A stretch of 56,115 nt of DNA from Phycisphaerae bacterium (GCA_002706885.1 PAKY01000106.1:1-56115), one strand, 5' to 3'; positions 20,953 to 29,857 are shown, numbered from the stretch's first letter. Translations and numbers: made by a program. Notes: generated by a model from the sequence alone, not told the origin.

Positions 20953-21930
20953 TCAGCTTCCGCGGCGGTTGCGCATCACTTCGCGGAGCTTCTGCCGCTG
21001 CTCCGGGCTGAGTTCGCTCGCGATCGAACGCATCACCTCGCGGCGGTCGACGTTCTCCGGCCCGCCCGCTTCCTCCGCGGCCTGGCGGATGGCGGAGCGG
21101 ACGCGGTCGGCGGTGGTGGCGTCGAGATCGAGCGTCTCGATGAGGTCGGTCATGTTCGCCTCGCGCTGGCCCTTGATACGCTCGTGGCTGCGCGGGATCT
21201 CGATGAAGATGATCTCCCGGAGTTCGCCGCGCATGTCCGGGCGTCCTGCTCCGCGACCTTCAGCGCGACCGTCTCGGGGTCGGGGCGCGCCTTCGGGCCG
21301 TTCGCGCATACCGCGCTCAGGCCGTGGGCCCTTCGCGGCGGCGTCGGTGTCGCGGGGCGCGCGCTTGGCGTCTTGGGTCGCGCGGACCGCGTCGCGGTGG
21401 GCCTTGATCGTCTGGTGGTACTGTTCGGCGGATTCGGCGGGGAGAACCGCGGCGATCCGGTCCTCGAGCGAGCCCTTTTCCAGTTCCGGGCGGAGGTCGG
21501 TAAACGCCTCGCGCATCAGCTCACGGAGTTGTTCGCGGTCGGTGCTCTGTCGGGCGGCGCGGAGCTTCTCGAGCAGCGCGGTGTTCTCGAGCACGAAGGC
21601 GTCGATCGCGGACGCGCGTTCCTGGAGGACGGTCGCGACGCGGTCGAGCGTGGCGTCGTCGAGGTCGAGCGAGTCGATCGCGAGCTCGGCGATCGGGACC
21701 TCCGGTCGCTCCATGGCGCCGTCGAAGCCCATCAGGCCGAGGCCGGGCGGGGGCGGCATCTCCGCGAGATCGGGGCCGGCGAGGAGGTCGTGGTGGTCCG
21801 AGAACGCGTGCGCGTCCGTCGGATCGGGTTCGCCCGCGGTGGTAAGCCCTGCGGCGCAGGCGAGCGCCAAAACGGCGGCGGCGGTGAGCGGCGCTCGGAT
21901 GGGGGACGCGTCGTGTCGATGTGCTGACAT
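20953..21930 (-). CDS. Secreted Spy/LTXXQ-like helical protein B
   Basis: A 325-aa protein with a signal peptide (residues about 10-32, ending GLTTAGEP). The start at 21930 has AAGGAG eight bases upstream. The mature part has helices with LDDATLDRVATVLQERASAI and LDATTADRVRSAIRQAAEE, and a C-terminal LSPEQRQKLREVM repeat typical of Spy-like proteins. A central basic linker is rich in Arg, Gly and Pro. It shares gene order and style with the next gene on the strand, so the two probably arose by duplication. Its start is divergent from glmS. Confidence 0.72.
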   Translation of the reverse strand: MSAHRHDASPIRAPLTAAAVLALACAAGLTTAGEPDPTDAHAFSDHHDLLAGPDLAEMPPPPGLGLMGFDGAMERPEVPIAELAIDSLDLDDATLDRVATVLQERASAIDAFVLENTALLEKLRAARQSTDREQLRELMREAFTDLRPELEKGSLEDRIAAVLPAESAEQYHQTIKAHRDAVRATQDAKRAPRDTDAAAKGPRPERGMRERPEGAPRPRDGRAEGRGAGRPDMRGELREIIFIEIPRSHERIKGQREANMTDLIETLDLDATTADRVRSAIRQAAEEAGGPENVDRREVMRSIASELSPEQRQKLREVMRNRRGS

Positions 21931-22138
21931 AGCTCGGGCTCCTTGCGTGTTCGCCGAGCGATCTTCGTGGTCGCGGGCGGCGTATGACCGCTGAACGCCG
22001 CGATCGCGCCGTGATTGCCGAACGGATGAGAAGCGGCGGCAAGTTCCGGCGCGGGCGCCCGGGGGTGCGGAGTCGGGCGGTAGGATGGCGGGCGCCGGTC
22101 GCGAGACGCTGACGCGGGGCGCGTGAAGGGGAACGGTC

Positions 22139-23983
22139 ATGTGTGGAATCGTCGCGTACATCGGAAACAGGCCGTGCCACCGCCTGCTGATCGAGGGCCT
22201 CAAGCGTCTCGAATACCGCGGGTATGACTCCGCGGGCATCGCTTTGCTCGAGCCCGACGGTTCCGGCAAGGGGCGGATCGATGTGCGAAAGACGATCGGA
22301 CGGGTCGCCGCTCTGACCGAGGTCGCAAAGGACAAGGCCTCCTCAGGATCGACGCTCGGCATCGCTCACACGCGGTGGGCGACGCACGGCGGTGTGACCG
22401 ACGTCAACGCGCACCCGCACGTCGATGACACGGGAACGATCTGCCTGATCCACAACGGGATCATCGAGAACTACGACGTCCTCAAGAAGTACCTCATCGA
22501 GCACGGTCGGAAGTTCCACACCGAGACGGACAGCGAGGTCCTCGCGAATCTGATCGCCCATCTTTATGAGGGCGACCTCGAGCGGGCGGTGCAGTCCGCG
22601 CTCCGCGAGGTGACAGGGGCGTATTCGATCGCCGTGATGTGCGTCGATGAGCCCGACACGCTCGTCTGCGCCCGCAAGGGCAGCCCGCTGATCGTTGGCA
22701 TCGGCAGCGGAGAGTACATCGTCGCGTCCGACGGGTCGGCCATAGTCGCCCATACCGCGCAGGCGATGACGCTCGAGGACTACACCGTCGTGAGGCTGAG
22801 CCGCGACGGCTTCCGCACGAGCACGCTCGACAACGTGGAGCTGACGCCGAAGGTGATGCAGCTCGAGCTCGAGCTCGACGAGATCGAGCTCGGTTCGTAC
22901 GAGCACTACATGCTCAAGGAGATCTACGAGCAGCCCGACGCGCTGCGGACCTGCATGCGTGGGCGGCTCGACAAGAACGAGGGCCGCGTGGTCCTCGGCG
23001 GTCTCAAGAGCTTCGAGCAGGAACTGGTCCGCTCGCGACGGATCATCATCGCTGCCCAAGGCACGGCGTTGCACGCGGGCATGATCGGCGAGTACCTCTT
23101 CGAGGACCTCGCGAAGATCCCGGTCGAGGTCGAGTACGCGAGCGAGCTTCGGTACCGCAACCCGATCATCGAGGAACGGACGGTCGCGATCGCGGTGAGC
23201 CAGTCGGGCGAGACGGCGGACACGCTCGCGGCGCTCCATGAGGCCCGCGACCGCGGCGCCCTGACGCTCGGCGTCGTGAACGTCGTTGGCTCGACGATCT
23301 CGCGCGACACGCACGCGGGCGTGTACCTCCGAGTCGGGCCCGAGATCGGCGTCGCGAGCACCAAGGCGTTCACGGGGCAGGTCGCCGTGCTGACGATGCT
23401 CAGCCTTTGGCTCGCCCGCCGGCGGTTCATGAGCACGCCCGCGGTCCAGCGGATCATCGAGGAGTTCGAGCGCATCCCCGACCAGATCGACGCGACGCTC
23501 AAGCTCGACGAGCAAATTAAGGACATCACGGCCAAGTACATCGAGCGGGAGAACTGGCTGTTCCTCGGACGCGGGTACAACTACCCGACCGCCATGGAGG
23601 GCGCTCTCAAGCTCAAGGAAATCAGCTACATCCACGCGGAGGGCATGCCCGCCGCCGAGATGAAGCACGGGCCGATCGCGCTGATCGACAACGGCATGCC
23701 GTGCGTGTTCATCGCGACCCAGGGCGCCCAGTACGAGAAGGTCGTGAGCAACATCGAAGAGGTCCGCAGTCGCGGAGGGCACATCATCGCGGTGGCCACC
23801 GAGGGCGACGAGCGGATCAAGTCGATCGCCGAGGACGTGATCTTCATCCCGGATGTGGCGGAGCCTCTGAGCCCACTTGTTGCGGTGGTCCCGCTCCAAC
23901 TCATGGCCTATCACGCGGCGGTGCTGCGTGGGCATGATGTGGATAAGCCGCGCAACCTTGCCAAGTCGGTGACCGTTGAGTGA
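22139..23983 (+). CDS. glmS: Glutamine-fructose-6-phosphate aminotransferase (isomerizing)
   Basis: A 614-aa protein with the N-terminal glutaminase domain starting MCGIVAYIGNRPC (catalytic Cys2; LEYRGYDSAGIAL block). Two SIS isomerase domains follow, with SQSGETADTL and the C-terminal KPRNLAKSVTVE that ends GlmS proteins. It makes glucosamine-6-phosphate, the entry to UDP-GlcNAc for cell wall and surface glycans. Length and motifs are normal. The 208-base gap upstream, shared with a divergent secreted-protein gene, shows no glmS ribozyme core that I can recognise. Confidence 0.98.
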   Translation: MCGIVAYIGNRPCHRLLIEGLKRLEYRGYDSAGIALLEPDGSGKGRIDVRKTIGRVAALTEVAKDKASSGSTLGIAHTRWATHGGVTDVNAHPHVDDTGTICLIHNGIIENYDVLKKYLIEHGRKFHTETDSEVLANLIAHLYEGDLERAVQSALREVTGAYSIAVMCVDEPDTLVCARKGSPLIVGIGSGEYIVASDGSAIVAHTAQAMTLEDYTVVRLSRDGFRTSTLDNVELTPKVMQLELELDEIELGSYEHYMLKEIYEQPDALRTCMRGRLDKNEGRVVLGGLKSFEQELVRSRRIIIAAQGTALHAGMIGEYLFEDLAKIPVEVEYASELRYRNPIIEERTVAIAVSQSGETADTLAALHEARDRGALTLGVVNVVGSTISRDTHAGVYLRVGPEIGVASTKAFTGQVAVLTMLSLWLARRRFMSTPAVQRIIEEFERIPDQIDATLKLDEQIKDITAKYIERENWLFLGRGYNYPTAMEGALKLKEISYIHAEGMPAAEMKHGPIALIDNGMPCVFIATQGAQYEKVVSNIEEVRSRGGHIIAVATEGDERIKSIAEDVIFIPDVAEPLSPLVAVVPLQLMAYHAAVLRGHDVDKPRNLAKSVTVE

Positions 23984-24497
23984 TCCGAACGGATCTGGAA
24001 ATCTAGGTTCAATTCCCTATGCCCGCGAGGATTCGCGATCGGAGTGTGACGAGGCTCTGATACAGGATCTCGCGCTCATCGATCGGCGTCCGGGTCCGAT
24101 ATTGACGTCTCGGGTTTCGAGCGGTATCAAACTGTTGTGGGTCGGCGTCGCGGGCGCGGCGGTCGTCGGAGTTGGGCTCGGGGCGGCGATCATCGTTCAT
24201 TCGCTCGGTTTTGTGCGGTATTCGAGCGGAGTCGAGGGCGGATTGATCTTGACTTTCGGGTCGTTGTTCGCGTTCGGGCCGCCGCTCGTCGCGGCGATCT
24301 ATCTCGGGCCGGTGCGCCGGAACCTCGCGCGCAGCGTGTTGCGTGCCCGGCTTCGCCTTTGCGTTTTCTGTGGGCACGATTTATCGGGCCGTGCGCACGA
24401 CGAGCAACGGTGTCCGGAATGCGGCCGAATTCTGACGACACGCGAAGCCGTGCGGTACTGGCGCCGTTTTCTGCGCGGCGGCGACCGTCGCGAGTGA
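23976..24497 (+). CDS. Membrane protein with C-terminal zinc ribbon
   Basis: A 173-aa protein whose frame begins with TTG at 23976, overlapping the end of glmS by 8 bases. No ATG lies in frame before the first membrane segment. Hydrophobic segments lie near residues 52-75 and 88-110. Then comes a four-Cys ribbon, C-x-x-C-G-H-D-L-S-G ... C-P-E-C-G (Cys129, 132, 146, 149). Short CxxCGYDL...CPECG ribbons of this kind are common in planctomycete membrane proteins; function is unknown. Codon use is less GC-extreme than in glmS. The start codon is the least certain part. Confidence 0.7.
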   Translation: MSDPNGSGNLGSIPYAREDSRSECDEALIQDLALIDRRPGPILTSRVSSGIKLLWVGVAGAAVVGVGLGAAIIVHSLGFVRYSSGVEGGLILTFGSLFAFGPPLVAAIYLGPVRRNLARSVLRARLRLCVFCGHDLSGRAHDEQRCPECGRILTTREAVRYWRRFLRGGDRRE

Positions 24498-24547
24498 AGA
24501 GTCTGTGGATAACTTTCTGGATTGTGGAAGAACGGCTCGCCGCCGAA

Positions 24548-26344
24548 TCACCCATCTTCGGGGAAGGCGTCGTCCGACGAGGCCGCCGCTGTGCCGCCCA
24601 TCCCGGGTAGTCGGAGAAGCGTGCCGTCCTTCGCGACGCGGAGCTGGCCCGTGTCGAGCAGATAGTTCAGGATGGCGTTGCGTAGGTCGGTGCGGGCCTG
24701 GTCGCGGGCGTTTCGGGCCGCGATGAGTTCGTTCTCGGCGTCGACGATCCGCTGCGGATCGGTGTCGTCGCGGAGTCGGAGGTCCTCGAGACGAAGTTCA
24801 TTGATCTCGACGCCTCGCTCGGCGAGTTCGAGCTGGAAGCGGGCGAGGTCGATCTGGCGGACGGCCTGGCGGGACTCGATGATGACACGGTCATTCGAGA
24901 CCTGGAGGTTGCGCTCGGACCGCTCCAGCAGGATCAACGACGAGCGGACGGCGAGGTGTTCGGCGCGGCGGTCGAGCGGAAGGCCGAGGTTGGCGGAGAG
25001 CGAGTAGTTCAGATCTTCGGCGTCGATGCTGAGCCCACCCGTCGGGTCGTTGGCTTCGGTGGGGATGCCGACCGAGCCCGCGATGTTCAGGTCGGGAAGG
25101 AGGCCGTTTCGGGCGTTGCGGACGGCTCGGCGGGCGTCGACGACGATGTCGCGCTGGTTCTGAAGATCGAGGCGGAACGCGAGGCTGCGGTCCGCGGCCT
25201 CGGCGAGCTCGATCGCAGGCTCAGGTAGATCGAAATCAAGCGGGAGGATGTTGATCGGGATCTCGATCGGTAACCCGAGCCGCAGTTTGAAGTTATCGAG
25301 GGCGAGCGTGTACGACTCCCGCGCGCCCGCGAGGCGCGCCTCGGTCGTCAGCACCTGGTTGGCGGAGAGCTGTCTTTGGAACGGCTCGAGGCGGCCGGCG
25401 TCCACGCGGGCCGCGGTCTGCTCGGCGAGCTGTCGGAGCCCCGCGAGCTGACGCTCGATGTTGGCGATGCCGCTCTGCTGCTGGAGGAGGCCGAAGTAAT
25501 CGTTGGCGATCTGGACGAGCAACTCGCGACGGGAGCGTTCGAAGTCGCGGGCCGAGTACACGAGGTTGCGTTCGGCCTGGATGAGGTTTTCGCGCGCGAT
25601 CGCGCCTGCCCCGCGAAGCAGGGGGATGTTCGCCGACAGCGCGAGTTCCGACGACTGGACGTAGCCGCCCGAGACGGTCTCGCGGAGTTGGTCGGTGGCT
25701 CGGACGATCCAAGTCGCGGCGATCGAGCCACCCGAGGGGAGGTTCTTGGTCAGTCCGAGGCTGTTGATGATGTCGAGGACGTGGTCGTAGTTGCCCTCAC
25801 GACCGAATCCCGCGACCTGAACGCTCGTCTCGTTGAAGAATCGGGGGCGAAACAGGTTCCGCGCTGAGAGAACAGCGATCGCGTCGAGAACGTACGCCTC
25901 TTCCTCGAAGAGGTACTCGGGAGCTGTGGACTGGGCGACGCGGAGGGCTTCGTTGAAATTGACGGGTCGGGGCGGGGGAGGCGTGGCGCCGCTCGCGTCG
26001 GGTCCTGCGCCGATGGCGTAGCTGGCGTACCCCGCGAGCCGTTCGGCGACGACTCGGTCGGTCCGAGGTTCGCTTGGTGTCTGGTAGTCGAGTTCCTCGG
26101 GAGGGGGGTTGGTGGTCTCCGGATCGGTGTCGTTCAGGCGCCTGTCCTTGAACGAGGGGACGGGAGCCGTGCGGGTCGGCGCGATGGTGTGGCGGCCCAG
26201 TTCATCGGACCGGAGTTCGACGAGACGGCGGGTCTTCTTGTCGATGCGGTGGAGAGGGTCGGTGCACCCGGCGAAGATGAGGGTGGCGGCGGCGAGAGCC
26301 GTGAGGGCCGCGGGCAGGGCGAAGTTCGTCGAAGCTCGTTTCAT
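24548..26344 (-). CDS. TolC-family outer membrane lipoprotein
   Basis: A 598-aa protein starting at 26344. A lipoprotein signal has its lipobox ending at Cys27 (LIFAGC). A Pro-rich spacer of about 100 residues precedes two long repeats of alpha-helical hairpins and beta strands, the TolC/outer-membrane-factor pattern. Examples are RSRRELLVQIANDYFGLLQQ in the first half and RLEDLRLRDDTDPQRIVDAE in the second. Such proteins form the outer channel of efflux or type I secretion systems. No membrane-fusion protein or pump is adjacent, so the partner is elsewhere or it acts alone. No clear Shine-Dalgarno sequence precedes the start. Confidence 0.88.
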   Translation of the reverse strand: MKRASTNFALPAALTALAAATLIFAGCTDPLHRIDKKTRRLVELRSDELGRHTIAPTRTAPVPSFKDRRLNDTDPETTNPPPEELDYQTPSEPRTDRVVAERLAGYASYAIGAGPDASGATPPPPRPVNFNEALRVAQSTAPEYLFEEEAYVLDAIAVLSARNLFRPRFFNETSVQVAGFGREGNYDHVLDIINSLGLTKNLPSGGSIAATWIVRATDQLRETVSGGYVQSSELALSANIPLLRGAGAIARENLIQAERNLVYSARDFERSRRELLVQIANDYFGLLQQQSGIANIERQLAGLRQLAEQTAARVDAGRLEPFQRQLSANQVLTTEARLAGARESYTLALDNFKLRLGLPIEIPINILPLDFDLPEPAIELAEAADRSLAFRLDLQNQRDIVVDARRAVRNARNGLLPDLNIAGSVGIPTEANDPTGGLSIDAEDLNYSLSANLGLPLDRRAEHLAVRSSLILLERSERNLQVSNDRVIIESRQAVRQIDLARFQLELAERGVEINELRLEDLRLRDDTDPQRIVDAENELIAARNARDQARTDLRNAILNYLLDTGQLRVAKDGTLLRLPGMGGTAAASSDDAFPEDG

Positions 26345-26390
26345 GTTGGTGGAGGGTGGTAGCGTTCCGCGGGCCGCTCGTTGCGGCGTG

Positions 26391-26419
26391 TTGCAGCGGG
26401 GCGGGACGATTCTTATCCT
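26391..26419 (+). promoter_or_regulatory. Candidate promoter of the GH35-like operon
   Basis: TTGCAG (26391-26396), exactly 17 bases, then TATCCT (26414-26419). Transcription would start near 26426, giving a leader of about 85 bases that contains the palindrome at 26440-26466. Box quality is moderate. Confidence 0.45.
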
Positions 26420-26439
26420 TTGTGGTTCACCGGAGCGCG

Positions 26440-26466
26440 TCACGTCGGCGCCCGGGCGCGACGTGA
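26440..26466. promoter_or_regulatory. Near-perfect palindrome in the leader of the GH35-like gene
   Basis: TCACGTC-G-GCGCCC is followed directly by GGGCGC-GACGTGA. Thus 13 base pairs form a palindrome with one unpaired G and no loop. It lies between the candidate promoter and the start at 26511, in the region shared with the divergent TolC-like gene. It may be a regulator-binding site or form a strong mRNA hairpin. Confidence 0.5.
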
Positions 26467-26510
26467 GGGCCCGCCGCGGCGAGCGGGTCGATTGAGGAAC
26501 AGTCTAGCAC

Positions 26511-29324
26511 ATGGCATCCGTAACCTACGACGGCCGAAGCTTCATGCTCGATGGCCGCAGGATCTGGCTCGTCAGCGGGTCGATTCATCACTCGCGTATC
26601 CCCGTTGATGAGTGGTCTGATCGTTTGCACGCGGCGAAGCTCGCGGGGCTGAACACGATCGAGACGACGGTGTTCTGGAACGAGGTCGAGCCCCGCGCGG
26701 GTCAGTTCGACTTCTCGGGCCAGGCAGATGTCGCGAAGTTCGTGCGCCTCGTCGGCGAGCACGGGATGATGTGCATCCTGCGCCCGGGCCCGTTCAGCGC
26801 GTCGGGTTGGGACCTCGGTGGCATTCCCCACTGGCTCGCGATGGCGGACGATGTGAAGCTGCGTTCGGGCGGCCCGGTCTTCCTCGAGGCGTGCAGCCGG
26901 TACGTCACGGCGCTCGCGGGTCAGCTCTCGGGTCTCCAGGTGACGTCGAACGACGAGGGCAAGCCCGGGCCGATCGTGATGATCGAGCAGGAGCGGTCGT
27001 GGACGTGCGGCGACGAGTCGATCCGCGCGTCGTACCTCGACGAGCTGGGGCGGTACTTCCGCGAGGCGGGGTTCAAGGTCCCCGTGATCAACAGCAACGA
27101 CCTCTGGCAGAGCGTCGAGGGACAGGTCGACGGGTGGCGTGGCGAGGCGGGGCTCTTCGGCTCGGTTCGTCAGCTCTCGTCGGTGCGGCCGACACAGCCG
27201 CGGGTGGTGATCGACTTCCCGTCGCCTCGTCCGGTGCAGCTCGGCTCGCCGCCGCCCGAGGCGCCCGATCCGCTCACGCTTCAGCGCCGTCTCGCCGAGG
27301 CCTACGCCGCGGGCGGGCAGGTGAACATCACCCCGTTCGCTCGTGGGACGACCTTCGGCTTCTGGCCCGGTCGCGGGCTCGGGACGGCGACGGACACCGG
27401 TCTGCGAGACGCGTCGCAGGATTCGGGAGGCATGATCGACGAGGGGGGGTCGCCCGTCGCGCTGTTCGGTCCGATGCGCCGCCTGATGAACTTCGCTTCG
27501 ACGTTCGGGCGGGTGCTCGCGGCGGCGCAGGACGACCCGCGTCCGATCGTGGCCGATCCTGACGATCCGAACGCGACCTCGATCATCCACACCAGCGGCT
27601 CGCAGGGCGAGGTCGCGTGGGTGTTCGCCCGCGAGGAATCGGGGAAGAAGCGCACGCTCGAGACCGTGCACCTCGTTCTTCCCGATGGATCGGGGCTCGA
27701 CGTCCCGATCGGCGAGCAGCGGGTGGTGTGGTGCCTGATGAACGTCCACCTGGGCGGTCGGGCGACGCTCACGCGGAGCAGCCTGTGCGTGCTTGCGCAC
27801 GCGGGCGAGATGCTCGTGTGCTTTGGTCCGACTGGCGCCGAGGGCGAGGTGACGATCAACGGCACGCCGCTCCGCGTGGAGGTTCCCAAGGAGGGCCAGG
27901 CGCACGCCGAGGTCGTCGAGGGCATCACGGTCGTGGTCGTGAGTGAGGAGACAGCCGACCAGACGTTCCTTACGAGTTCGGGTGTGTACGTTGGCGTGCA
28001 TTCCGTCGACCACAACGGCGAGCCAGTGAGCCTGCCCGGCACGGGCAAGAAGTTCACGCACGTCGCGGCCGGGGGCTCGGTGACGAGCCGCTCGCCCGGT
28101 CGATCGGGCTCTGCGCCGAAGTCATCGCTCGAGGCGTGGACATGCGCGCCGTCCGATGAGCACATCACGGGCGAGAGCCCGCGTTTCGCGACGATCGACG
28201 GGCCGGCCGATCTGGCCAAGCTCGGCGCGCCGCGTGGTTACGGGTGGTACCGAGCGGTCGTGAAGCTCGGGGCGGCGAAGCGCTGCAAGCTCGCGGCGCC
28301 CGGCGCGGAAGACCGGCTCCAGGTTTTCGTCGATGGGCAGTCCGTTGGCGTGCTCGGCCTCGGCGCTGGGGCGAAGCCGGAGCTCTCCGTCTCGCTCAAG
28401 CGTGGGCAGCGGACCATCACGGTCCTCGCTGAGAACGCGGGTCGGCTGTGCGGCGGTTCGACACTGCTCACGCCCCGTGGCGTGACACGCGAGCTGTGCG
28501 AAGTGACGACGATGAAGATCGGGAAGCCGACCATCGCCGAGGACGCGCCGCTCGAGCCGCTCTCGCTCGAACGGGCGCTCATGAACGTCCACACGGGGGA
28601 CGCGACGAGCCCGTACCGACTGCGTTGGGTCATCGCTCATCGCAGGAAGTCGCCGCTCGTCGTAACTCTCGGGCCGTCGCCGACGGCAGGTCTGCTCGTG
28701 CTCAACGGCGAGATCGAGGCGTTCGTTGATCAGGGGGGCTCGGTGAGCCTCTGGCTCGACGCCGAGAAGCTCAACCGCGGCAACAACACCATCGACTTCG
28801 CGCCGCTGCTCGACGGGGCCGACCCGTCCGACGCGGAGGCGATCGTCGGGGCGTTGTCCGACGCGACGAGCGTCGTCGAGGTGACGAGCGAGATCACGGC
28901 CAAGGCCGAGTGGGGCTTTGCGAAGTGGGAGCCGCCCGCGTCGAGCGCGTTCGAGTCGGTCACGAAGGCATCGATGGCGGGCGAGAACGCCGCCCCGGCC
29001 TGGTGGCGCGCCGAGTTCAGCGCCGAGCCCTCGAGCGAGCATCCGCTCATGCTCACGCTTAGCGGGATGACCAAGGGTCAGATTTTCCTGAACGGGCGTC
29101 ACCTGCGCCGCTACTTCGTCGCGACGGCCGACGGAACGGCGACGGGCGCCGAGCAGTCGGTCCCGCTTCCCGCGAGCTGGCTGGTCGAGCAGGCGAACGA
29201 GCTGCTCATCTTCGATGAGCACTCGGGCAACCCCTCGAAGATCAAGCTCGGCTACGAGACCAACCTCAAGCGGATCGTTGACGCCGGCGGGGCGGGCGCG
29301 GGCGACGGCGAAGACGAGTCGTGA
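26511..29324 (+). CDS. GH35 beta-galactosidase-like protein with altered active site
   Basis: A 937-aa cytosolic protein (no signal peptide). Residues 1-290 follow the GH35 barrel: GLNTIETTVFWNEVEPRAGQ (47-66), FSGQADVAKFVRL and CILRPGPFSASGWDLGGIP. Around 550-680 and 830-930 there are beta-sandwich (jelly-roll) segments, as in family members. The key residues differ. The galactose-contacting CAEW block reads SASGW. The acid/base region, normally V-E-N-E-Y-G, reads Q-E-R-S-W (160-164). The expected nucleophile block E-x-W-x-G-W reads DFPSPRP (235-241). HGGTNFG reads FARGTTFG. So the fold is clear but beta-galactosidase activity is doubtful. Its end overlaps the HD gene as GTGA. Confidence 0.8.
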   Translation: MASVTYDGRSFMLDGRRIWLVSGSIHHSRIPVDEWSDRLHAAKLAGLNTIETTVFWNEVEPRAGQFDFSGQADVAKFVRLVGEHGMMCILRPGPFSASGWDLGGIPHWLAMADDVKLRSGGPVFLEACSRYVTALAGQLSGLQVTSNDEGKPGPIVMIEQERSWTCGDESIRASYLDELGRYFREAGFKVPVINSNDLWQSVEGQVDGWRGEAGLFGSVRQLSSVRPTQPRVVIDFPSPRPVQLGSPPPEAPDPLTLQRRLAEAYAAGGQVNITPFARGTTFGFWPGRGLGTATDTGLRDASQDSGGMIDEGGSPVALFGPMRRLMNFASTFGRVLAAAQDDPRPIVADPDDPNATSIIHTSGSQGEVAWVFAREESGKKRTLETVHLVLPDGSGLDVPIGEQRVVWCLMNVHLGGRATLTRSSLCVLAHAGEMLVCFGPTGAEGEVTINGTPLRVEVPKEGQAHAEVVEGITVVVVSEETADQTFLTSSGVYVGVHSVDHNGEPVSLPGTGKKFTHVAAGGSVTSRSPGRSGSAPKSSLEAWTCAPSDEHITGESPRFATIDGPADLAKLGAPRGYGWYRAVVKLGAAKRCKLAAPGAEDRLQVFVDGQSVGVLGLGAGAKPELSVSLKRGQRTITVLAENAGRLCGGSTLLTPRGVTRELCEVTTMKIGKPTIAEDAPLEPLSLERALMNVHTGDATSPYRLRWVIAHRRKSPLVVTLGPSPTAGLLVLNGEIEAFVDQGGSVSLWLDAEKLNRGNNTIDFAPLLDGADPSDAEAIVGALSDATSVVEVTSEITAKAEWGFAKWEPPASSAFESVTKASMAGENAAPAWWRAEFSAEPSSEHPLMLTLSGMTKGQIFLNGRHLRRYFVATADGTATGAEQSVPLPASWLVEQANELLIFDEHSGNPSKIKLGYETNLKRIVDAGGAGAGDGEDES

Positions 29325-29851
29325 GCGGAGCGCCGCTCTGGCACGGCGCGATCGCGTTCGCGTGCCGGGCGCACTTAGGCCAGACGCGGCGGGACGGGCG
29401 CACGCCCTACGCGGCGCACGTCGTCCGCGTGGCGTTCAGTCTGCGTGATGAGTTCGGCGTTGAGGACGAGGAGATCCTCGCCGCCGCGGCGCTGCACGAC
29501 GTGATCGAGGACACGCCCGCGGACTACGACGATGTCGCGGAAGCGTTCGGCGATCGCGCCGCGCGCCTCGTCGCGACGATGACGAAGGACATGCGCCTCC
29601 CGGAAGCCGAGCGAGAAGTGCTCTACGAGCGCGGCGTGATCGACGCGGGACGCGACGCTTGGCTCATCAAGCTCGGCGATGTGCTCGACAACCTGCGCGA
29701 CGCGGCGTCGCTCGATGACCCGGCGCGCGGCGGACGTCTGAGGGGGCGAGCGGAACGACTGGTCGCAGCGATCGAAAACGCAGGCTTCTCTGACGAAGCG
29801 GTCGAGAAGGGCGTGGAACTCGTTCGCGCCGCGATCGAGGCGCTCCACTGA
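29321..29851 (+). CDS. HD-domain phosphohydrolase, SpoT/MESH1-like
   Basis: A 176-aa single-domain protein starting with GTG that overlaps the GH35-like stop, so it is translationally coupled. The metal-binding set of the ppGpp-hydrolase HD family is visible: His33 in YAAHVVRVA, His59-Asp60 in AALHDVIEDT and Asp120 in IKLGDVLDNLRD. The last aligns with KLADRLHN of RelA/SpoT. There is no synthetase, TGS or ACT domain. It is probably a small alarmone or nucleotide pyrophosphohydrolase of the MESH1 type; the substrate is not established. Its stop lies 6 bases from the stop of the convergent PDZ gene. Confidence 0.83.
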   Translation: MSGAPLWHGAIAFACRAHLGQTRRDGRTPYAAHVVRVAFSLRDEFGVEDEEILAAAALHDVIEDTPADYDDVAEAFGDRAARLVATMTKDMRLPEAEREVLYERGVIDAGRDAWLIKLGDVLDNLRDAASLDDPARGGRLRGRAERLVAAIENAGFSDEAVEKGVELVRAAIEALH

Positions 29852-29857
29852 TCGTCG

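Noticed and set aside
21931-22138. glmS ribozyme or other riboswitch upstream of glmS
   Set aside because: I found no recognisable conserved core or pseudoknot elements in the 208-base gap. The region is simply GC-rich.
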